DNA of 64,000 bases from DASQGA01 sp963722715 (GCA_963722715.1 CAVROA010000023.1:186001-250000), one strand, 5' to 3'. Positions 7,840 through 15,986 are shown, counted from the stretch's first letter. Translations and numbers: made by a program. The notes: generated by a model from the sequence alone, not told the origin.

Positions 7840-8252
7840 CGAGGCTTTGCCCGAATTGTGCCGAGGTCACCGGCGCTGAAGGCGCGCCGACGCTCCACGT
7901 CCGCGGGATCGACCATCCTCCCGTCTCGCTCGACGTAACCGTCCTTGCCGCCAACCAGGAGCAAGACCAGGTCGTCGTCGCCCGCGTTCCAGAAGCGCCT
8001 CGGGGTCGTCGACTCCACGTGGACGAGACCTCCTGGCCCGAGCTCGAAACGCTCTCCGTCGACGTCGAATCCAGCCCTGCCGGCGTGGACGAAGTAGAGC
8101 TCGTCCTGGAGCTCGTGGTAATGCTCGAACCACTCGGTGCCCGGTGGTAGCACCATGACGTTGACGCCGAACGCCGTCACGCCCAGCGCCCGGCGAACCT
8201 TGCGGAAGACGCCGTCGCCGAGCTCTTCTATCGAGGCGGAGCTATACGCCAT
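7836..8252 (-). CDS. Cupin-domain protein
   Basis: A 138-residue single-domain cupin. The first cupin motif is visible as P-P-G-T-E-W-F-E-H-Y-H-E-L-Q-D-E-L-Y-F-V with candidate metal ligands His-x-His and Glu. The second motif contains V-H-V-E-S-T-T-P-R-R-F-W-N-A-G. Many such proteins are small metal-dependent enzymes or sugar-binding sensors; no substrate is suggested by the neighbours. It lies directly downstream of tRNA-Gly on the same strand. Confidence 0.85.
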   Translation of the reverse strand: MAYSSASIEELGDGVFRKVRRALGVTAFGVNVMVLPPGTEWFEHYHELQDELYFVHAGRAGFDVDGERFELGPGGLVHVESTTPRRFWNAGDDDLVLLLVGGKDGYVERDGRMVDPADVERRRAFSAGDLGTIRAKPR

Positions 8253-8263
8253 GCGATCGTCAA

Positions 8264-8337
8264 AGCGGGAGACGGGACTCGAACCCGCGACCCTCAGCTT
8301 GGAAGGCTGACGCTCTAGCCAACTGAGCTACTCCCGC
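8264..8337 (-). tRNA. tRNA-Gly (TCC)
   Basis: The reverse complement folds as a cloverleaf with acceptor GCGGGAG/CTCCCGC, anticodon loop CTTCCAA (anticodon TCC) and T loop TTCGAGT. The discriminator is T at 8264. It reads GGA/GGG glycine codons. Confidence 0.97.
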
Positions 8338-8668
8338 GTGCCCTGGGGCGCGCTCATCCTACCGCACGGGTTCTCGAAATCCCGCCAGCAGCCACACTTC
8401 GAGGACGAAGCAGCGTGCGGCCCGCCCGGATCGGACCGAGATCGACAGAGGGCATTTCGGGACACCGTTCGGGACACGGGATCTCGTGTTGGTATTCGCG
8501 TTCACCCTAACGGTGCTTCCGCCTCAGGGACATTCCGCGAACGCTGGCGCACGTTAACGCCACCATCCCACGAGGTCTAGATGAGCAGGTTTCATCCGTC
8601 TTGGACGATGTTCTGGGCGTGATGGCACTCTAGGGTCGGTTTGTGGGGTCCGAGACTGTAGGAGCGAT
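8338..8668. other. Gene-poor stretch between tRNA-Gly and the HAD gene
   Basis: About 330 bases with no supported reading frame. A short direct repeat of TTCGGGACAC occurs near 8455-8478, but no integrase, att copy or terminator is visible. A ribosome site (GGAGCG) at the right edge belongs to the next gene. Confidence 0.5.
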
Positions 8669-9592
8669 ATGACGGGTCCGCTGACCAGTTGGCGCGACGG
8701 TGCTGCGAAGCAGGCGGTCTTCGACTTTGTGAGTCGAGCATGTGGCCAGGGACAGGATTCTGTCCCGGTCGAGGAGCGCGTGGCGGTTTTCGACAACGAC
8801 GGCACTTTGTGGTGTGAAAAGCCAGTGCCGATCCAGGCCGATTTCATCCTGCGACGGCTCGCCGAGATGGCGGAGGCCGATCCGGAGTTGCGTGAGCGTC
8901 AGCCCTGGAAAGGCGCATACGAGCGGGACTATGGCTGGTTGACACGAACGATGATCGAGCATTACGCCGGTGACGACTCGAACGTGCGGATACTCCTCGG
9001 CGGTGTGCTTGCGGCGCACTCCGGGATCAGCGTCGACGAATTCGAGGCGAAGGCGGATTCATTTCTACGCACGACGGAGCATCCGACTCTGGGCCGAGGC
9101 TATCTCCAGTGTGCGTATGCACCGATGGTCGAGCTGCTGGGCTATTTGAAGGCGAACGGGTTCTCGAACTACATCGCCTCGGGTGGTGGTCGCGACTTCA
9201 TGCGGCCCATCAGCGAGGAGCTTTACGGGATCTCCCGCGACCGGGTGATCGGAAGCGCAACGGCGCTTGAGTACGTGAGCGACGACAGCGGAGGCACGAT
9301 CACGCGCAAGGCCGAGGCCGACTTCGTCGACGACGGCCCACAGAAGCCGATCCGGATCTGGAGCCGCATCGGCCGCCGCCCCCTCCTCGCAGCCGGGAAC
9401 GCGAACGGCGATATCCCGATGCTCGACTTCACCCAGCACCCGGACAAGCCTTTCCTGCGGCTGCTCGTCCTCCACGATGATGCTGAGCGGGAGTTCGACT
9501 ACACGAAGGGAGCCGAACAGGCACTGGAGCAGGCCGAGACGAGCGGCTGGACCGTCGCCAGCATCAAGAACGATTGGGATACGGTCTTCTGA
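8669..9592 (+). CDS. HAD-superfamily phosphatase
   Basis: A 307-residue protein with all HAD motifs. Motif I is F-D-N-D-G-T-L-W (nucleophile Asp near residue 42), motif II is I-A-S-G-G-G-R-D-F, and the acidic motif is A-G-N-A-N-G-D-I-P-M-L-D. The D-N-D-G-T-L-W variant is typical of nonspecific phosphoserine-phosphatase-like hydrolases. The substrate is unknown. ATG follows GGAGCG. Codon use is slightly less GC-biased than neighbours (several TTT, ATA and TTG), so transfer is possible but unproven. Confidence 0.88.
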   Translation: MTGPLTSWRDGAAKQAVFDFVSRACGQGQDSVPVEERVAVFDNDGTLWCEKPVPIQADFILRRLAEMAEADPELRERQPWKGAYERDYGWLTRTMIEHYAGDDSNVRILLGGVLAAHSGISVDEFEAKADSFLRTTEHPTLGRGYLQCAYAPMVELLGYLKANGFSNYIASGGGRDFMRPISEELYGISRDRVIGSATALEYVSDDSGGTITRKAEADFVDDGPQKPIRIWSRIGRRPLLAAGNANGDIPMLDFTQHPDKPFLRLLVLHDDAEREFDYTKGAEQALEQAETSGWTVASIKNDWDTVF

Positions 9593-9755
9593 CCTAAGCC
9601 GGGCCGATAGGACGCTAGGCGTGCCGGGCAGACGCGGAGGGTGCTCGCACCGAGCTTTCGTCCGGGACAAGAACTACCTCCCACTCCCAATATGCAGCAC
9701 TGGTTGAGCAGCAGAAGGCGGCGCGTAATCTTGCACTGCGCACTACGGTTGCCGC

Positions 9756-10496
9756 GTGGAGCCCTCGGCCACGAGCTGGGACCCGGCCTGGGACGAGGTA
9801 GCCGCGGTATGTCTCCTCTCGGTCGCCTACGCCATCGCTTCGATCCGGCTTGGGACGACCCGCTGGCGTGCGATCTCGTTCGGAGCTGCGATGGTGCTCG
9901 CCCTCGCCGTCCTCGTTACTCCTCTCGGCACGCTCGCGACCCACTACCTGCTTTCTGCACACCTCCTCCAGAACGTCGTGCTGGCCGAATGGGCCCCGGC
10001 GCTCGCCGTCCTCGGGCTGAGCCCCGCGCTCGCGAGCAGGCTCGGCGCGTTTACCCCTGTACGCGTCCTCACTGGGCCGTTCGTTGCGTTGCCCCTCTGG
10101 GTGCTGACGTACGCGATGTGGCACGTGCCGGGGTCGTACGAGGCCGCCCTCACCAACCCGCCGCTACTTCGGCTCGAGCACCTGACGTACTTCCTGGCCG
10201 GCTGCTGTCTTTGGTGGCCCGTGTTCCAGTCGCGGCCACACGACCTTCCGAACGGCGCCAAAGCTGCCTATCTGTTCGCGGCGTTCCTGCTGAACAGTCC
10301 GGTCGGCCTTCTGCTCGCCCTGCTTCCGAGTCCCATCTACGGGTTCTACGAGTCGGCTCCACGCCTGTGGGGGCTCAGCCCGCTCACCGACCAGCAGATC
10401 GCCGGGGTGATCATGGCCGCGAGCGAGGCGATCGTCTTCTTCGGCATCTTCGCGGTGTACGTGCTCCGCTTCCTGGCGGAGGAAGAGCAGGCCTGA
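9756..10496 (+). CDS. ctaG: Cytochrome c oxidase assembly factor CtaG (caa3 type)
   Basis: A 246-residue integral membrane protein with six to seven spans. Family landmarks are T-H-Y-L-L-S-A-H-L-L-Q-N, then W-V-L-T-Y-A-M-W-H-V-P-G-S-Y-E-A-A and H-L-T-Y-F-L-A-G, giving conserved histidines on the outer side. In Bacillus CtaG is needed for assembly of caa3 oxidase, probably for CuB insertion. No oxidase subunit is in the window. GTG at 9756 sits 6 bases after TACGGT (9744-9749), indicating a leaderless transcript. Confidence 0.88.
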   Translation: MEPSATSWDPAWDEVAAVCLLSVAYAIASIRLGTTRWRAISFGAAMVLALAVLVTPLGTLATHYLLSAHLLQNVVLAEWAPALAVLGLSPALASRLGAFTPVRVLTGPFVALPLWVLTYAMWHVPGSYEAALTNPPLLRLEHLTYFLAGCCLWWPVFQSRPHDLPNGAKAAYLFAAFLLNSPVGLLLALLPSPIYGFYESAPRLWGLSPLTDQQIAGVIMAASEAIVFFGIFAVYVLRFLAEEEQA

Positions 10497-10512
10497 ACGT
10501 GGCCGGTGCGAG

Positions 10513-10977
10513 TCAGGCTCCGTCCCGGCCCGGGAAGCGCTTCACCGCCTCGCGCACCTGCTCGACGTCGAGCGCCATCTCGAGCAGACCTACCTGATCC
10601 TCGTAGACCTGAGGGTCGACCTGATCCTTGATGTCCTCTTCGAGGATGTGAACGACGGGGAGTCCCAACTGAACTCCTGCCAGCGGACCCACGTAGGCCG
10701 GATCTCCCACGGTGACCGTCTCGGCCGTGACTTCGAGCGACTCGAGGTCAGCGGCTCCGAGCACCACCACCAGGTCGTCGGCCCCATGTTCGTCGACCAG
10801 GCTCTTGATGCGGTCCTGGTTCTCGGGGTCCATGGCGCCTGCCGCCGTTCAGACGAAGCACTCCGTCTCGACGAAGACGACCTCAGCGCCGGCCGACCTG
10901 ACTGCATCGGCGATGGCCGGGCCCGGGACACCGTCCCGCTCGCCCAGCGCGATCACTTTTTTACCCTCGAGCTTCAT
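10513..10977 (-). CDS. grdA: Glycine/sarcosine/betaine reductase component A, selenoprotein GrdA
   Basis: The frame from ATG 10977 runs through an in-frame TGA at 10849-10851 and ends at 10513, giving 154 residues with selenocysteine at position 43. The N-terminus (G-E-R-D-G-V-P-G-P-A-I) and the motif C40-F-V-U43-T-A-A-G-A-M-D match GrdA, whose C-x-x-U is the redox centre. The second half (E-T-V-T-V-G-D-P-A-Y-V-G-P-L-A-G-V-Q-L-G) is also diagnostic. GrdA receives a carboxymethyl group on Sec from component B, passes a ketene equivalent to component C and is re-reduced by thioredoxin. Its ATG overlaps the stop of trxA (ATGA). Without Sec decoding it would be annotated as a 106-residue fragment. 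Confidence 0.93.
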
Positions 10978-11300
10978 GCTGCCTCACCTCCGTTTCCGAG
11001 CGTTGCGAACGCCTTCTCGATGTCCTCCTTGGACACGTCTCCCGAGAGGCGCTCGAGTTCCTCGCCGTCGCGCAGAAGCACGTACGTCGGCAGACCGAAC
11101 ACCCGGAGCTCGCGACATACATCTCGATTCTCGCTCGCGTTCACCTTCACTACCTTGACGGCGCCGGCCGATTCATTCTCGAGCTTCTCCACGGTCGGCA
11201 TCATCTGCAGACACGGCTGGCAACGCGGCCCCCAGAAGTCGACGAGAACGCTTCCCTCACGCGTCAGATCCTTGAACGTCTCCGGCGTTGCTTCGACCAT
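10974..11300 (-). CDS. trxA: Thioredoxin of the reductase operon, CQPC active site
   Basis: A 108-residue thioredoxin. The active site is W23-G-P-R-C27-Q-P-C30, not the standard W-C-G-P-C, and the cis-Pro loop is G-L-P-T-Y. Thioredoxins dedicated to glycine reductase in clostridia also have non-standard redox motifs, which fits its place between grdC and grdA. It probably re-reduces the Sec-Cys bond of GrdA. No thioredoxin reductase gene is in the operon, so reducing power must come from a gene elsewhere. Confidence 0.9.
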   Translation of the reverse strand: MVEATPETFKDLTREGSVLVDFWGPRCQPCLQMMPTVEKLENESAGAVKVVKVNASENRDVCRELRVFGLPTYVLLRDGEELERLSGDVSKEDIEKAFATLGNGGEAA

Positions 11301-11303
11301 CGA

Positions 11304-12635
11304 TCACTCCTTTCCGGGTTCCAGCAGAACAGACATCCCGTCAGCCAGCTCGGTCATGCGGCCGAGGAACAACGAGCCCTTCGCGACCAGCATCGCGGAG
11401 CCGAGATCACCCGCTCGGAGCGCAGTTAGTGCATGCGGGAGGTACGGGACCGCAGAAGCGACGTGTCCCTGCGTCGGCGAGTATCCGGGCAGCCCACGCA
11501 GGCGCTCGAAGCCGTCGAGCTCGTGTCGCGGAAGCTCCCCGCGCTTGACCGCCAGCGCTCCGATCAGCTTGTAGTTCCGGCTCGGGACGTTCCCTGCGCC
11601 GGCCGGCTCCGTGATCTCCGGATCGTGGAGCTCCGTTGCGTAGCGGTCGACGTCGAGGATGCCGCGGCCCAGCCGGCTCAGAGGCTCGACGACGAGATCC
11701 TCGAGGACGGCCTGCTGAGCTGAACCAGACCCGATCCTGTGACGGCCAACAGCGTCGAGCCGAATGACAGGTGCGCCGCTTCCCGGCGGGCCAACGAGGA
11801 TTGCGAGTCCCGCAAGAACGTCCTCGAGGACCGGGACGTCGTGCTTCAAGGCGCCGGAGAACTTCATTCCGAGCTTCGCCAGTGAACCGCCTGCGACCAC
11901 CGCGACATGGGTGAAGACACCCGCCGAGACGAGCGACGCGGCAACAACGATTGCATGGAGCGGCCCCGCGCAGAACGCCTTGACGTCGGCGCCGGAGGCA
12001 TTCGTACACCCGGCCTGCTCCGCGATCGCCTTCCCGAGGTTCCCGCCACCGCGCTGGTATCGATCGCCGACAGCCTCCTCACCGCACCCGAGCGCATAGT
12101 CGACCTCCTCGGCCGGGAAGCCGGTCTGGTGCAGGAGGTGCTCGAGGGCCAGGGCCCCGGTCGTCTTGCAGGCGAGATTCTCGAGCAGCACGCTGGCCGA
12201 GAGGCTCTCGTCGAGCTCGTGGGCGCGAAGCATCGATCCCGCGAGGCGGCCGCGCAGCGCGAGCGGCAGCGCACCGTCTCCCGCCTCCTCACCGTTCAGC
12301 CGAAAGAGCTGGAACGCGTCCGCTTCGGCCATGCGTCGGTAGAGCTCCTCCTCGTCGACGATGACGCCGTAAGGGCCTTCCCGGCTCGGGCTAACGGGGT
12401 GACGCCAGCGAGGCCGCTCGACGTCCCAGAGCTCCTCGGGGCGGAGGTTTCCGACGAACGCCTGGTTCGGCGCGTAGGCGAGGGCGTCGTCGTACGTCCG
12501 GAGAGCGATGTTGATTCGAGCAAGCAGGCCGTCGCGCGTCGCCGCGATCTCGCGCGCCGGCTTCGACCCGTGCTGCACGAGGTCAGGGGCGTGGGCAAGC
12601 ACGAGCGAGCACCCGTGAATTGCGGCTCCACTCAT
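11304..12635 (-). CDS. grdC: Reductase component C beta-type subunit GrdC
   Basis: A 443-residue thiolase/KASIII-like protein closely resembling GrdC. It has the start H-A-P-D-L-V-Q-H-G-S-K-P-A-R-E-I, then Y-A-P-N-Q-A-F-V-G-N-L, then G-D-R-Y-Q-R-G-G-G-N-L-G-K-A. The likely acyl-accepting Cys region is D-V-K-A-F-C-A-G-P-L-H-A, and the end is S-L-F-L-G-R-M-T. In clostridia GrdC takes the acetyl unit from GrdA and works with GrdD to form acetyl phosphate. This copy is shorter than clostridial GrdC (about 510 residues), lacking an N-terminal insertion. GrdD is not in the window. A 150-bp gap separates it from grdB; trxA follows 3 bp after its stop. Confidence 0.9.
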   Translation of the reverse strand: MSGAAIHGCSLVLAHAPDLVQHGSKPAREIAATRDGLLARINIALRTYDDALAYAPNQAFVGNLRPEELWDVERPRWRHPVSPSREGPYGVIVDEEELYRRMAEADAFQLFRLNGEEAGDGALPLALRGRLAGSMLRAHELDESLSASVLLENLACKTTGALALEHLLHQTGFPAEEVDYALGCGEEAVGDRYQRGGGNLGKAIAEQAGCTNASGADVKAFCAGPLHAIVVAASLVSAGVFTHVAVVAGGSLAKLGMKFSGALKHDVPVLEDVLAGLAILVGPPGSGAPVIRLDAVGRHRIGSGSAQQAVLEDLVVEPLSRLGRGILDVDRYATELHDPEITEPAGAGNVPSRNYKLIGALAVKRGELPRHELDGFERLRGLPGYSPTQGHVASAVPYLPHALTALRAGDLGSAMLVAKGSLFLGRMTELADGMSVLLEPGKE

Positions 12636-12685
12636 GCGAGCCGCAGCTCCACCTTCGTGACGCTAGCGGCACATTCGGTGTGCCA

Positions 12686-12714
12686 CGCGAGCGTTTTCGG
12701 GCGATACGCTCGCG
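12686..12714. repeat. Inverted repeat in the grdB-grdC gap
   Basis: CGCGAGCG (12686-12693) and CGCTCGCG (12707-12714) can form an 8-bp stem with a 13-nt loop in the grdB-grdC spacer. There is no T tract. It may dampen transcription or mark an mRNA processing site between the substrate-specific and common components. Confidence 0.35.
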
Positions 12715-12786
12715 CGTGAGCAGGGGGGCGGGTCGGGACCCGAGATACACGCGCGTCAAGAACAACGCCACTCAATCCCCTGATCC

Positions 12787-14064
12787 TCACGAAGCCACCT
12801 CCCAGACCGTTGTCGGCTCGACGTCTGTCTCGAGCATCTCGAGTGCTCGCTCGACGATCTGGCGTCGCTCCTCCTCGTCGAGACCGAAAGGATGGGTGAT
12901 CGCCGGACCGCGAAGCGTTCGGTTGACGCCGATCATGGTCGAGATCGTCGGCAGGGAGGTCACGAACACTGTCGGTATCCCCTCCCGTTCGATCTCCTTC
13001 GCCAGCACTGCCCCGCAGCGCGTGCCCGTCCCTCAGGTTCCCGACAGGAGAACGGCTTCGACGCCGGCATCGCGCAGCTCTCGCGCGATCTCACGGCCGA
13101 ATCCGGTCGAGGTTGCAACGGGTGTGCCGTTTCCGGTCGTCGTGTAGAAGAACTCGTGCAGCCGGCCGATCCGGCCCTCGTCGACGAGGCCGCTCACGGT
13201 GTCGAGCGGAACAAGCCTGTTCGGATCCTCGTTCGCTCGGCTGACGTCGAAGCCGCCGTGCACGCTCTCGTAGTCGCCAGCCCCGAGCCGCGTCTCGCCG
13301 GCGAGCGAGTATCGCAGCCACGCCTGGGCGCGCACGCTCGGCAGCCGATCGGGATTTCCCTGAGGAACACAACCCGCCTCGGTCACCAGGGCGATAAGAG
13401 CCTGCGAGAGGTCGTCCACGCGTGCCGGGGGCTCGACGCGGTCGAACGTTCCTCCAACCTCGGAGTGCGTCTCGCCGCCGAGCTTCGCGAGGAGGAGATC
13501 CACCGCTCGTTCGGCCCCCGTTGCTCCGTGGTGCCGGTTCCGCCGGAGCCCCCGCGGGAGGTAGCCCTCCTCCTCGGGTGGACCCAGCTCGCGGCCGCTC
13601 GCCACCGCGCTCGCGAGAGAGGCGATCCGCGGTAGTGCGTCACGCATGCCTGCCACGTTCACGGCCGTGGGGACGATCAGCACCTTGCCCGCTGCCGCCG
13701 CAACACCTGGATTCTCCTCGTGCATCGCCGCCAGTCCCGGAATCCCACGCCTGCTCGCCTCGGCCGCGACCCGAGCGCAGGCGTAGCCGTACCGCCCGGA
13801 CCCGAACGCAGGGCCGGCAACCAGCAAGTCGGGCCGGTCTCGCTCGATCAGGTCGAAGAGCTGCTCGAGCGCGTTTTCCTCGTGCTCGCCGAAGTAGTCG
13901 TCGCCGCAGGCGAGAGTCGCGACGATCTCGATTCCCTCCAGGGCTCCGGCCAGTCCCTTGCCGGGGCCAACCGGGCCGTCGAGACGACTCGGCCCGACGC
14001 CCGCGGCCTCCTCGCCGCCGAGTCCCGCAAAGAACTGATTCAGGTAGTGGACGGCCCTCACCAT
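12787..14064 (-). CDS. grdB: Reductase component B selenoprotein, GrdB/GrdF/GrdH family
   Basis: The frame from ATG 14064 continues through TGA at 13033-13035 to the stop at 12787-12789, giving 425 residues with selenocysteine at 344. The context S-G-T-U344-G-T-G-T-R-C350-G-A is the diagnostic GrdB-type U-x5-C site. The downstream part (A-K-E-I-E-R-E-G-I-P and T-H-P-F-G) also matches. The N-terminal half has Y-F-x-E-H and A-G-P-A-F-G-S-G-R-Y-G-Y-A-C. GrdB attacks the substrate's alpha carbon and hands the carboxymethyl group to GrdA. Glycine, sarcosine and betaine versions cannot be told apart from this subunit alone. It overlaps grdE by 7 bp. Confidence 0.93.
13006..13020 (-). promoter_or_regulatory. 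Candidate bacterial SECIS hairpin of grdB
   Basis: Starting 12 nt after the Sec TGA, CGCTGC (13020-13015), a GGG loop and GCAGTG (13011-13006) form a 6-bp stem with one G-U pair. Position and size fit a SelB-binding SECIS element, which in bacteria lies inside the coding region just after the UGA. Confidence 0.5.
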
Positions 14065-15272
14065 GACGTCGCTCCGAGGTCGAGCTGACCCATCTGGTTG
14101 GTGGCGCCGAGATAGTTGCGAACCGGGATCGGCCCCGCTTCGGCCGCAGGCGTGCCGTCGAGAAGGTGATCGCCACCCAGCACTCGCCCGGGCTTCCAGG
14201 CCGGGGCGAGCTGCTCGACGTTTCCCGTCGAGACGATGCAGTCGGCCTCGGGGACCCAGTCGGTCAGGATCGGCCCGGTCGCTTCCAGATCGGTCTCCTC
14301 GCAGACAATCACCGACGTCTTCACGCCGGCGTTCTCGCAGGCGCGACAGGTGAGCATCGTGTCGGTGTGGCTGTTCCCGCCGGCATCGGTAGTGATCACG
14401 ACTCCGTCGACGCCGAGTTCGACCGCGACACATGCGGCGGCGTCGGCAGCACGCTGCTTGTCGTCCGCCGACTGCTCGTACCCGCGCATGAGGACGACGC
14501 CCGCGAAGTGCAGGCGCTTGCCATGCTGGCGATAGAGCGTTCGAATCAATGAGTTGAGCTGAAAGAAGTAGGTCGGGTTGCGCATCGCGGCCCAGTGGTA
14601 CTCCCCTGCAGTCACGGCTCCGTCCATCACCTCCGCCGGATCGACGAGCTTCGGGAGGCCGCTTTCGCCGACCGGGGTTCCGTAGAGGTAGAGCTGGTAG
14701 AGCTGGCCGAGATCAGACAGCTGGACAAGGGCCGCAACGGACGGAAGCGAATCGCCTGCCGGCCCGAGCGCGAACGTGTGCGTGTGGATCGGCTCGACGC
14801 TCAGGGTGGGCTCGGCGAGAAGCTCGGCCGCGCGAAGTGTCACGTCCCGAACTGCGCTGTCGATGGCACGGTGATCAGCACCGTCGCCGGGACGGAAGGT
14901 CAGGACGACGTTTCGCAGCGAGCCGAAAGGGGTCAGGTCGGCCGCCGGGCCTGCGAGATCGACAACCGACTCCTGCTCGTGCAGCGGACGTTCCTCCCCT
15001 GGGAAATCGAGGCAGGACAGGACAGCAACGTCGCTGATCCGATTCGTCACGCCCTCGCCCGCTCGATCTTCGGTCGGAAATGCCTTGCGCCCGTCGGGGC
15101 GGATCCGTGGCTCGACGGCATCAAGAACGTGCGTGACCCGCACCGGTTCTCCCGGCTCGACAACCGCGACGTCGACTCCGGCGAGTGCAGGGTCGGCGCG
15201 CGCCAGGTCCTCGATCCGCCCCGCGTCGGGCGCGAGCACCTCCGGAGCGAACGTGCGCACCTCCCAGGCCAT
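14058..15272 (-). CDS. grdE: Reductase component B substrate-binding subunit, GrdE/GrdG/GrdI family
   Basis: A 404-residue protein from ATG 15272. Family landmarks: V-L-D-A-V-E-P-R-I-R, D-L-A-G-P-A-A-D-L-T-P-F-G, P-A-E-V-M-D-G-A-V, R-Q-H-G-K-R-L-H-F-A-G-V, and near the C-terminus N-Y-L-G-A-T-N-Q-M-G. In glycine-type GrdE an Asn-Cys bond after V-M-D-G-A is cleaved to make the pyruvoyl group that binds the amino group. Here the region reads T-A-G-E224-Y225-H-W-A-A-M, with neither Asn nor Cys, so no pyruvoyl is expected. That favours a substrate unable to form a Schiff base, such as betaine, or an uncharacterised one. The start overlaps the iclR stop (TGATG). Confidence 0.88.
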   Translation of the reverse strand: MAWEVRTFAPEVLAPDAGRIEDLARADPALAGVDVAVVEPGEPVRVTHVLDAVEPRIRPDGRKAFPTEDRAGEGVTNRISDVAVLSCLDFPGEERPLHEQESVVDLAGPAADLTPFGSLRNVVLTFRPGDGADHRAIDSAVRDVTLRAAELLAEPTLSVEPIHTHTFALGPAGDSLPSVAALVQLSDLGQLYQLYLYGTPVGESGLPKLVDPAEVMDGAVTAGEYHWAAMRNPTYFFQLNSLIRTLYRQHGKRLHFAGVVLMRGYEQSADDKQRAADAAACVAVELGVDGVVITTDAGGNSHTDTMLTCRACENAGVKTSVIVCEETDLEATGPILTDWVPEADCIVSTGNVEQLAPAWKPGRVLGGDHLLDGTPAAEAGPIPVRNYLGATNQMGQLDLGATSW

Positions 15273-15949
15273 CAAGCAGCTCTCCGATGCCCGAGGCCGG
15301 CAGATATCTCGTCCCCGGCTGCGACGCATGCACGGCCGAGATCTGCGAGCCGCTCTTCGGTCACGCGATACGACGGGCCTGCAACCGAGACCGCCGCCAC
15401 GCAAGTGCCAGTGCAGTCGAAGACCGGTGCTGCCGCTGAGTTCAGGCCCGGCTCGAGCTCCTCGACCGCCGTCGCATAGCCGCAGCCGCGAACGCCTTCA
15501 AGCTCCATGGAGGCGCCGCCGTCACCGAAGGCGAGCAGCACTTTGCCGTTCGCAGTCGTATCGAGCGGTGTCGTTCGACCAGTCCAGTCCTTCACTCCGA
15601 CGAAGTGGGAGCTCTCGACCTGGTACACGTTCAGGACGCGATCGCCTTCACGGATCGCGAGGTTCACCGTCTCGCCGGTCTCGTCGGCAAGACGCGCCAG
15701 CGGATCGCGCGCGGTGGGGAGAAGTGCGAGACCCCGCGTCGCCAGTGACCCGAGTCGCGCCAGCTCCGGCCCAGGGAGAAAGCGGTCACCGGCCCGGCGC
15801 ACGAGACCGCGCGCCTCGAGCGTTGCAAGAAGCCGCGAGACGGTGCTCTTGTGCATTCCGAGCTCCCCGGCGAGCTCGGTCGCACCGAGCTCCGGTCGAG
15901 CTTCCGTAAAGGCGGCGAGGATCGCGAGTGCCTTGTCTGCCGATTGCAC
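15272..15949 (-). CDS. IclR-family transcriptional regulator of the grd operon
   Basis: A 225-residue protein with an N-terminal winged helix-turn-helix (A-T-E-L-A-G-E-L-G-M-H-K-S-T-V-S-R-L-L) and the C-terminal IclR ligand domain (T-A-N-G-K-V-L-L-A-F, then S-A-A-A-P-V-F-D, then V-A-A-V-S-V-A-G-P). It is the first gene of the grd operon and overlaps grdE by one base, so it probably controls its own operon in response to the substrate or a metabolite. GTG at 15949 lies close behind a TACTTG box. Confidence 0.9.
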   Translation of the reverse strand: MQSADKALAILAAFTEARPELGATELAGELGMHKSTVSRLLATLEARGLVRRAGDRFLPGPELARLGSLATRGLALLPTARDPLARLADETGETVNLAIREGDRVLNVYQVESSHFVGVKDWTGRTTPLDTTANGKVLLAFGDGGASMELEGVRGCGYATAVEELEPGLNSAAAPVFDCTGTCVAAVSVAGPSYRVTEERLADLGRACVAAGDEISAGLGHRRAA

Positions 15950-15954
15950 CGACG

Positions 15955-15986
15955 CAAGTATTGCAACGGGGTAGCTGTGCTTGCAA
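15955..15986 (-). promoter_or_regulatory. Putative grd operon promoter and IclR operator
   Basis: Two palindromic TTGCAA boxes (15961-15966 and 15981-15986) start exactly 20 bp apart, about two helical turns. The nearer one abuts a TACTTG -10-like box (15955-15960), which is 5 bases before the GTG start. Operators of IclR proteins are usually short palindromes in this position; binding is inferred, not shown. Confidence 0.5.

Noticed and set aside
10513..10833. GrdA as a truncated gene starting at ATG 10833
   Set aside because: The conserved GrdA N-terminus is encoded directly upstream in the same frame, interrupted only by the TGA at the known Sec position.
12703..12800. A plus-strand leaderless gene start (TACGCT then GTG) in the grdB-grdC gap
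   Set aside because: The frame has no family feature, runs antisense to grdB and its box overlaps an inverted repeat; likely chance.
12787..13035. A separate 73-residue protein after grdB, or grdB as a pseudogene
   Set aside because: Reading through the TGA gives a full-length GrdB with the U-x5-C site at the right place, so recoding explains it better.
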